Assembly (NCBI RefSeq): GCF_029762515.1
Contig: NZ_JARVGN010000023.1
Location: forward strand, 1-11,153
Direction of reading: 5' to 3'
DNA: 11,153 bases
Source: Methanocalculus sp.
Lineage (GTDB): Archaea > Halobacteriota > Methanomicrobia > Methanomicrobiales > Methanocorpusculaceae
This document shows positions 5,909-11,153 of this stretch, piece after piece. The notes under the pieces were generated by a model. The model worked only from the letters and a program-made list of their open reading frames with translations, had not been told where the DNA came from and made no database searches. Made by a program: the position numbers and the translations under genes. Position 1 is the first letter of the stretch, and each line of letters starts with the position of its first letter.

Positions 5909-6740
5909 TGGCCGCACCATCGGGATCATTGGTGGAACAGGCCGGATGGGAACCCTCTTCAGGCAGATATTCAAAGATGCAGGCTGCTCCGTGGAGGTGA
6001 TCGGCAGAGCTTTGGCTTCTGAGTACCGCGAGCTTGCCGGGCGATGCAGTGTGGTACTGGTTACCGTTCCCATTTCTGTGACCGAAGAGGTGATCAGATC
6101 AGTTGCACCTTTTCTTGAGAAGGATCAGCTGATTGCAGATCTCACCTCCATCAAGGAGAAGCCGGTTGCAGCAATGCTTGAATCTGATGCACAGGTGATC
6201 GGCCTTCATCCGCTCTTTGGCCCGAATATGGCAACGATAGAGAATCAAAAGCTGATCATGACACCTGCGAGGGCAGATCCGGAGACGCAACTCTGGCTAC
6301 AGGGGATATTCGAAGCGGCAGGTATGCTGGTTCATCAATCGACACCAGGGGTACATGACAGGGCGGTAGCGGTGACACAGGGGATCATCCATCTTCAGAG
6401 CATTGCAATGGCGCAGATGCTCAGGAGCTTAAATTGTACACTCGAAGATCTCCTCCCATTTGCCACCCCGAATGCCCATGCCACCTTTGCCTTCATGGCA
6501 CGGACACTCTCACAGGACAGCAGCCTGTATGGGGGCATCCTCCAGGGAAATCAGTCAGTTGAAGAGGCGATATCCGCCTATCTGAAGGCTGTTAGAGAGG
6601 TAGGGGAGATGATTCTTCAGCACGATCCTGAGGTATTCAGGGAGGAATTTGATAAGGACGCTGCACACTCCGCCTCATTTCAAAAAGAGGCAATTGCTCT
6701 TACCGATCGACTCCTTGATCAGGTGGTGAGCGAGTGGTAA
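5886..6740 (+). CDS. tyrA: Prephenate dehydrogenase
   Basis: It oxidatively decarboxylates prephenate to 4-hydroxyphenylpyruvate, the precursor of tyrosine. The protein has about 284 residues. An N-terminal Rossmann fold carries GGTGRMG (16-22), like the E. coli TyrA pattern GGxGxMG. Next come DLTSIKEKP with the conserved Ser88 and GLHPLFGP with His108, the expected catalytic histidine. A helical dimerisation domain follows, including TPGVHDRAVAVTQGIIHL. Arg41 at the end of the second strand could point to NADP use, but this is uncertain. There is no chorismate mutase domain and no ACT domain, so it is a single-function enzyme without an obvious built-in Tyr site. Start choice is soft: ATG 5886 overlaps the previous gene by 23 bases, and TTG 5898 (11-base overlap) or TTG 5871 are alternatives. 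Its stop overlaps the next gene. Confidence 0.9.
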   Translation: MRPSLRDDGRTIGIIGGTGRMGTLFRQIFKDAGCSVEVIGRALASEYRELAGRCSVVLVTVPISVTEEVIRSVAPFLEKDQLIADLTSIKEKPVAAMLESDAQVIGLHPLFGPNMATIENQKLIMTPARADPETQLWLQGIFEAAGMLVHQSTPGVHDRAVAVTQGIIHLQSIAMAQMLRSLNCTLEDLLPFATPNAHATFAFMARTLSQDSSLYGGILQGNQSVEEAISAYLKAVREVGEMILQHDPEVFREEFDKDAAHSASFQKEAIALTDRLLDQVVSEW

Positions 6741-7525
6741 TAGCAGTCCTTGGACCTGCCGGGACATTCAGCCATGAGGTTGCTGTCCGGCTGAGCGGGG
6801 CTGAGCCGCTCCTCCTCCCTACGATATCTGCGGTCTTTGCACTCGCGGAGAAGGGAGAGGCTATTGGTATTGTTCCCATAGAGAATAGCGAGGCAGGAGG
6901 TGTCGGGCCGACCCTTGACGGGCTCTGCCGGTATGATGTGAAGATCACAGGAGAATGCTATCTCCCTATCCACCATACCCTTGCCTCATCTGTTTCGATC
7001 GATGATGTAACAGAAATTTATGCACATCCCCAGACACATGAGCAATGCAGCGAGGCATTTGATCGCCTTGGTCTGGCGGTGATCCATACAAGCAGTAATG
7101 CAGCCAGTGCTCTCAAGGCACTGGAGAACAGGCAGGGTGCTGCTGCCATCTCTGATGCGGCAGCAGAGTATTATGGCATCCCGATCATCCTCAGGGGACT
7201 TGAGAACAACGCCTCAAACACCACCCGGTTCATCAGGATTGAAAAGAGCGGATACTCAGGGGAAGGTATCATCAAATGCAGTATCCTGATAGACCCAGAG
7301 CAGGATGTTCCTGGTCTTCTTCATGCACTTCTGAGCCCCTTTGCCAAACGTAATATCAATCTCTCACGGATCGAATCACGCCCATCCGGACGGGGAATCG
7401 GCAGTTACCGGTTCTTCCTTGATTTCGAATCCGGGGAAGCAGCACAGGAGGCTCTAAATGAGCTGAAGAAAGCCGTTCCTGTCAGGGAATTTGGGTGTTA
7501 CCCGAAGCTTGTGGTGCAGTTATGA
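6734..7525 (+). CDS. pheA: Prephenate dehydratase with ACT domain
   Basis: It converts prephenate to phenylpyruvate for phenylalanine synthesis. The 263-residue protein starts with GPAGTFSHEVA (7-17) and has VPIENSEAGGV (47-57). The catalytic NTTRF motif lies at 162-166, at the end of the periplasmic-binding-like dehydratase domain. Residues from about 178 to the C-terminus form an ACT domain with PGLLHALL (193-200) and ESRP (214-217), the pair of motifs that binds phenylalanine in feedback-inhibited dehydratases. Feedback control by Phe is therefore expected. No chorismate mutase domain is attached. The start is a GTG at 6734, seven bases inside tyrA, with GGTGGTGAG just upstream; no downstream ATG would keep the GPAGTF motif. 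It ends with an ATGA overlap with aroA. Confidence 0.95.
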   Translation: MVIAVLGPAGTFSHEVAVRLSGAEPLLLPTISAVFALAEKGEAIGIVPIENSEAGGVGPTLDGLCRYDVKITGECYLPIHHTLASSVSIDDVTEIYAHPQTHEQCSEAFDRLGLAVIHTSSNAASALKALENRQGAAAISDAAAEYYGIPIILRGLENNASNTTRFIRIEKSGYSGEGIIKCSILIDPEQDVPGLLHALLSPFAKRNINLSRIESRPSGRGIGSYRFFLDFESGEAAQEALNELKKAVPVREFGCYPKLVVQL

Positions 7526-8805
7526 TCGTGAGACTTGAGAAGAGGACTACGCCGGTTGATCTGCGGGTGAGGGCTCCGCCATCCAAGAGCTATACGCACC
7601 GGGCACTCATCGCTGCCGCACTGGCAGAGGGCGATTCAATGATCATTGAACCATTGGTAGCAGAGGATACCCTCCTCACCCTCTCTGCCCTCAGGCAACT
7701 GGGTGTTGCCATTGAAGAGCGTGAGAATGGACTCCTGATCCATGGTACTGGGGGAGTCATCTCCCCGGGTGGAAGAGTTACCATTGATCTGAAGAATTCG
7801 GGGACAAGCATGCGGCTCCTCGCATCCGTTGCATTGCTTGCAAATCAGCCTGTCGTACTCACCGGGAGTGAGAGGATGTGTGAGCGGCCGATTGGTGATC
7901 TCGTCTCTGCATTGAATGCAATCGGGGGGCAGGTCAGGTATCTTGGCAGAACCGGCTATCCTCCGATCGAAGTATCGGGGCGGATTCTTGGTGGGAACGT
8001 TGAGATATCTCCTGAGATAAGCAGCCAGTTCGTCACCTCGCTATTAATGGCAGCACCCTATGCAGAGGAAGATCTCATCATATCGCTCAGGGGCAAATCC
8101 GTATCTGCCAGTTACCTCGATATTACCCTTGACCTTATGGCTTCATTTGGCATATCTGTCAACGTCGATGCAGTGAAAACGTTCCAGGTTGGATGCGGGA
8201 AGCCATTTGCAGGAAGAAGCTATGAGGTTGAAGGCGACTACTCGTCTGCGTCCTACTTCTTTGCGATCGCAGCGGTCTGCGGGGGGGAGGCTGCGGTAAC
8301 AAACCTGAAACCCACATCTCCACAGGGAGATCGGCAGTTCCTCTCTCTCCTGAGGGAGATGGGATGCCCGGTCTCTTCTTGTGAGAACGGATACCGCCTT
8401 AACCGGGATGGACCGCTCACCGGGATCACCTGTGACATGTCCGGGATGCCAGACACTGTCCAGACACTAGCAGCAGTGGCACCGTTTGCCAGCGGCACGA
8501 CGGTGATCCGGGGGATTTCACATCTCAGGCATAAGGAGAGTGACAGGATAGCGGCAATCGAACAGGTATTGTCTGGTTTTGGGGCCTATGTAGCTACAAC
8601 CGGGGATTCCCTTTCAATTACTCCCGGGGAACTGCACGGGGGTATGATCGATCCGGCAAATGATCACCGGACCGCAATGAGCGGGGCAGTCCTTGGCCTT
8701 GGGATTGGAGATGTATCAATTCTGGATGCAGGATGTGTCGCTAAATCCTATCCGGAATTCTGGGATATCCTGAAAGGAGCAGGTCTATGGAACGGTATGT
8801 CTTAA
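7522..8805 (+). CDS. aroA: 3-phosphoshikimate 1-carboxyvinyltransferase (EPSP synthase)
   Basis: It transfers the enolpyruvyl group of PEP to shikimate-3-phosphate, the sixth step of the pathway. The 427-residue protein shows the family's two-domain motifs in order: PPSKSYTHRALIAAAL with Lys22 and Arg27, LKNSGTSMRLL (90-100), the substrate loop SSQF around 168-171, catalytic Asp311 in SGMPDTVQTLA, RHKESDRI with Glu339, DHRTAMSGAVLGL (381-393) and CVAKSYPEFW (405-414). Length is normal. The start at ATG 7522 overlaps the pheA stop by four bases, with GTGGTG upstream. An extension to a GTG or TTG farther upstream would be nonsense in pheA's shadow. It ends 19 bases inside the next gene. Its product feeds chorismate synthase at the end of the operon. 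Confidence 0.97.
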   Translation: MIVRLEKRTTPVDLRVRAPPSKSYTHRALIAAALAEGDSMIIEPLVAEDTLLTLSALRQLGVAIEERENGLLIHGTGGVISPGGRVTIDLKNSGTSMRLLASVALLANQPVVLTGSERMCERPIGDLVSALNAIGGQVRYLGRTGYPPIEVSGRILGGNVEISPEISSQFVTSLLMAAPYAEEDLIISLRGKSVSASYLDITLDLMASFGISVNVDAVKTFQVGCGKPFAGRSYEVEGDYSSASYFFAIAAVCGGEAAVTNLKPTSPQGDRQFLSLLREMGCPVSSCENGYRLNRDGPLTGITCDMSGMPDTVQTLAAVAPFASGTTVIRGISHLRHKESDRIAAIEQVLSGFGAYVATTGDSLSITPGELHGGMIDPANDHRTAMSGAVLGLGIGDVSILDAGCVAKSYPEFWDILKGAGLWNGMS

Positions 8806-10127
8806 TCGGGCTTCGGGGATCCGGTAAATCTGCTATTGGCAGGAGGATGGCAGAAAAGCTCCAGATCCCCCTGTATGATACTGATGCCTTGATTGAGAAG
8901 AGGGCTGGGCAGAGCATCCCGGAGATCTTCTCTGATCTTGGAGAGGAGGTATTCCGGCAGATGGAGCGGGAGGCGATCGCCTCTCTTCCTGATGGACCTG
9001 CCGTCATTGCGACGGGCGGCGGGGCAGTGATGGACCCACACAATGCACAAACACTCCGTCGAAAAGCACACATCATCCTCCTGACAGCAGATGAAGAAAT
9101 CCTTCACTCCCGGATACAGGGGAGCAGCCGTCCGGCACTCACCCATCTGTCGGATCTGGATGAGATCCGCCATCTTGCCGGGGTGAGAATGCCGGAATTT
9201 CGCGGTCTGGCCGATCTCTGCATTGACACCGGCTCGCTCAGGGTTGATGAAGCCGCAGCCAGGATCATTCATCTGAATGGGATGCGAAGACGGAATCCGG
9301 AACTCTTTGCTGAAACCCTGGCAGCAATCAACCAGGATACCCCGGATAATCTCATCAACTGCCCGCTTATCTTTGGGATCACAGGAAACCCTGTCTCCCA
9401 TAGCCGGAGCCCTCACCTCTATAATGCACTCTTTACTGAATATGCCATACCCGGAAGGTACCTCTACCTCCCCGCGAAAACGGCAGAGGATGCAATCCGG
9501 ATAATGCGTGGCCTTGGAGCGAAAGGGCTATCTGTCACGATTCCATTCAAAGAGATGATGATCTCCTGTATCGATGAGCCGGATGAGGATGCCCTGGCAA
9601 TCGGAGCAGTAAATACTGTTTTATCCTGTGATGGGCGGCTCTATGGACACAATACTGACTGGATCGGAATCCGTGAGCCCATCCGCGATCTTCGCGGAGG
9701 GGATGCTCTTGTGGTGGGTGCAGGGGGAGCAGCGGCAGCCGCAGTCTATGCCCTTCAATCGCTTGAGATGGATGTTACCATCTCAAACAGAACAGAAAAG
9801 CGTGGTGAGGTGCTTGCAGAGCGTTTTGGATGCAGGAGTGCCCTGCTCTCCTCTTCGATAAACGCCGATCTAATCGTCAATGCGACCCCTGTCGGGATGA
9901 AGGAGCGTGACAACTCTCCGGTTCCATCCGAATTATTGAAACCGGATACAACCATCTTTGATCTTGTCTACACCCCCCCGATGACTTCTCTCCTCAGGGA
10001 GGCCGAAGCAGCGGGATGCCGGATCATACAGGGCACAGAGATGTTCATCCATCAGGCGCGGGCCCAGTTTACCATCCTCACCGGTATCGATCCCGGAATC
10101 GATCGGATCAGGGAGGTGCTCTCATGA
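8787..10127 (+). CDS. aroKE: Bifunctional shikimate kinase - shikimate dehydrogenase fusion
   Basis: One uninterrupted 446-residue frame encodes two consecutive pathway enzymes. Residues 1 to about 165 are a bacterial-type P-loop shikimate kinase: Walker A GLRGSGKS (8-15), Asp33 in YDTDALIE, Arg57 in FRQME, ATGGGAV (75-81), lid Arg115 in SSRPAL and Arg133. Residues from about 192 are an NADP-dependent shikimate dehydrogenase: SHSRSP (203-208), VTIPFK with catalytic Lys254, HNTDW with Asp290, GAGGAA (310-315), the NADP-type NRT (333-335), NATPVGM, and the C-terminal GTEMFIHQARAQF. A linker of about 25 residues joins them. The kinase comes first although it acts second. Most archaea instead use a GHMP-type shikimate kinase, so the N-terminal half was probably acquired from bacteria. 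ATG 8787 follows GGAGCAGG and lies 19 bases inside aroA; the end overlaps aroC by ATGA. Confidence 0.95.
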   Translation: MERYVLIGLRGSGKSAIGRRMAEKLQIPLYDTDALIEKRAGQSIPEIFSDLGEEVFRQMEREAIASLPDGPAVIATGGGAVMDPHNAQTLRRKAHIILLTADEEILHSRIQGSSRPALTHLSDLDEIRHLAGVRMPEFRGLADLCIDTGSLRVDEAAARIIHLNGMRRRNPELFAETLAAINQDTPDNLINCPLIFGITGNPVSHSRSPHLYNALFTEYAIPGRYLYLPAKTAEDAIRIMRGLGAKGLSVTIPFKEMMISCIDEPDEDALAIGAVNTVLSCDGRLYGHNTDWIGIREPIRDLRGGDALVVGAGGAAAAAVYALQSLEMDVTISNRTEKRGEVLAERFGCRSALLSSSINADLIVNATPVGMKERDNSPVPSELLKPDTTIFDLVYTPPMTSLLREAEAAGCRIIQGTEMFIHQARAQFTILTGIDPGIDRIREVLS

Positions 10128-11116
10128 ATATCTTCGGCCGCCTCTTCTGCTGCACCACATTCGGCGAGAGCCATGGTCCCGGACTCGGGGTGGTGGTGGA
10201 TGGCTGCCCCCCCGGCATACCGCTCACTGAAGATCTAATCCAGCCATACATGGATAGACGGCGTCCGGGTCGGGATCCGACCATGTCGCCTCGGGCAGAA
10301 CCCGATCATGTGGAGATCCTCTCCGGAGTTTTTGAAGGCAGAACCACCGGGATGCCGATAGCGATACTGATCCCATCAGTTGCACAGAGAAGCGGTGATT
10401 ACGACTCTCTCAGATCGGTATTCCGTCCGGGGCATGCGGATTACACGTACCATCTGAAGTACGGGCACCGCGATCACCGGGGTGGCGGGCGGAGCTCAGG
10501 GCGGGAGACGGCGGCACGTGTGGCTGCGGGTGCAGTTGCGTTCCAGTGCCTTTTCAATCAGGGGATCTCGATTAGATCCCGCATACTGGAGATTCATGGA
10601 AATTCCAATCCCGATCAGTTCGAAGAGGAGATCCTTGTGGCAAAGGAGCGCGGCGATTCAGTCGGCGGCATCATCGAGCTTTTTGCTGTGGGTTGCCCAC
10701 CAGGGCTTGGGGATCCGGTCTTTGGAAAACTGGATGCTGCCATTGCCGGTGCGATGATGGGGATCGGCTCGATCAAGGGAGTTGAGATCGGGGAAGGGTT
10801 TGCTGCTGCACGGATGTCTGGGAGCGAGCACAATGATCCCATGCAAAAGAGCGGCTTTGCCACAAACCATGCAGGGGGTATCCTTGGTGGCATCAGCAAT
10901 GGAGATCCGATCGTTATCCGGTGTGCTGTCAAGCCGACACCCTCGATCTCGCTTCCACAACAGACGATCAATTCGGAGGGTGAGGAGGTCGAGATATCAA
11001 TAAGGGGGCGTCATGACCCCTGTATTGTGCCAAGGGTCCTTGTCGTTGCCGAATGCATGCTTGCACTCGTGCTTATAGATGCAGTTCTGATGCAGAAGAG
11101 GTTCACTGGCTTTTGA
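10124..11116 (+). CDS. aroC: Chorismate synthase
   Basis: It removes phosphate from EPSP to make chorismate, using reduced flavin as a catalytic cofactor. The 330-residue protein contains GESHGPGLGVVVDGCPPG (14-31), DRRRPGR (44-50), FRPGHADYTYHLKYG (100-114) running into RDHRGGGRSSGRETAARVAA (116-135), DSVGGIIE (178-185), FATNHAGGILGGISNG (245-260), VKPTPS (269-274) and GRHDPC (295-300). All are standard chorismate synthase signatures. It is shorter than the 360-390 residues common in the family, with the loss apparently in loops around 150-165 and 240-245. The start follows from the ATGA overlap with the fusion gene and the universal MxxxGRLF beginning; a longer in-frame opening upstream lies within aroKE and lacks homology. 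It is the last gene of the operon, and no clear terminator follows. Confidence 0.96.
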   Translation: MNIFGRLFCCTTFGESHGPGLGVVVDGCPPGIPLTEDLIQPYMDRRRPGRDPTMSPRAEPDHVEILSGVFEGRTTGMPIAILIPSVAQRSGDYDSLRSVFRPGHADYTYHLKYGHRDHRGGGRSSGRETAARVAAGAVAFQCLFNQGISIRSRILEIHGNSNPDQFEEEILVAKERGDSVGGIIELFAVGCPPGLGDPVFGKLDAAIAGAMMGIGSIKGVEIGEGFAAARMSGSEHNDPMQKSGFATNHAGGILGGISNGDPIVIRCAVKPTPSISLPQQTINSEGEEVEISIRGRHDPCIVPRVLVVAECMLALVLIDAVLMQKRFTGF

Positions 11117-11153
11117 GCAGGAGCCTGATAATCTCTCTCATCTCCCTCATATG
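11103..11153 (-). CDS. Possible C-terminus of a convergent gene
   Basis: On the minus strand the last 51 bases read open into a TGA stop at 11105-11103, giving HMREMREIIRLLLKSQ, which looks like a plausible amphipathic C-terminal helix. If real, it overlaps the end of aroC by 14 bases. Too short to identify or to prove coding. Confidence 0.3.
   Translation of the reverse strand, partial: HMREMREIIRLLLKSQ

Noticed and set aside
8802..9416. A 204-residue open frame on the minus strand
   Set aside because: It is antisense to the shikimate kinase domain, whose motifs are complete; no domain or ribosome binding site supports it. The similar long minus-strand frames at 5483-6073 and 4670-5248 were rejected for the same reason.
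10016..10123. A 36-residue upstream extension of chorismate synthase
   Set aside because: It lies wholly within the shikimate dehydrogenase coding region, reads as low-sense sequence, and the family begins at the MNIFGRLF methionine.
8787..10127. Possibility that shikimate kinase and dehydrogenase are two genes joined by an artefact
   Set aside because: The frame is continuous through a linker of about 25 residues with no internal stop, and I see no ribosome binding site followed by a good start at the domain border, so a genuine fusion is simpler.
11108..11130. Possible terminator after aroC (GGCT ... AGCC)
   Set aside because: The stem is only four bases with a large loop and no T-tract follows, so it was not annotated.

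Overview
The window looks like part of a methanogen chromosome, most likely a member of the Methanomicrobiales. The main reason is that it encodes the archaeal entry into aromatic amino acid synthesis: ADTH synthase plus 3-dehydroquinate synthase II, not the bacterial DAHP synthase and AroB. Shine-Dalgarno sites of the GGAGGTGA type and tightly overlapping genes agree with this. The assignment to order is an inference from overall resemblance, not a measured result.

Left part (1-3111). On the minus strand lies a two-gene ABC-2 exporter operon: a complete ATPase (259-1164) and the first 85 residues of its permease, which runs off the left edge. A small four-helix membrane protein of unknown function (1295-1657) is divergent from it. 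Facing that gene is a 14-helix MFS exporter of the DHA2/EmrB type (3051-1669, minus). The two convergent genes share an 8-bp hairpin over their stop codons.

Intergenic control region (3052-3342). It holds a TATA-like element for the MFS gene overlapped by a palindrome (TATTGTT-N6-AACAATA). On the aro side there is a possible leaderless 15-codon reading frame rich in Phe/Tyr, a T-rich stretch, and a strong palindrome or hairpin (GACACCA-N10-TGGTGTC with an outer stem) just ahead of the aro operon. This is the least explained and most interesting DNA in the window.

Right part (3343-11116). Eight plus-strand genes form one tightly packed aromatic amino acid operon: two divergent ADTH synthase paralogues, dehydroquinate synthase II, prephenate dehydrogenase, prephenate dehydratase, EPSP synthase, a shikimate kinase-shikimate dehydrogenase fusion, and chorismate synthase. 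The first two genes are 2 bases apart; all later junctions overlap by 4 to 23 bases. Together they cover the route from ADTH to chorismate, except 3-dehydroquinate dehydratase, and then the Tyr and Phe branches, except chorismate mutase. Those two enzymes must be encoded elsewhere. The kinase half of the fusion is the bacterial P-loop AroK type, not the GHMP-type shikimate kinase usual in archaea.

At the right edge, the last 51 bases can encode the C-terminus of a convergent minus-strand gene, but too little is visible to identify it.
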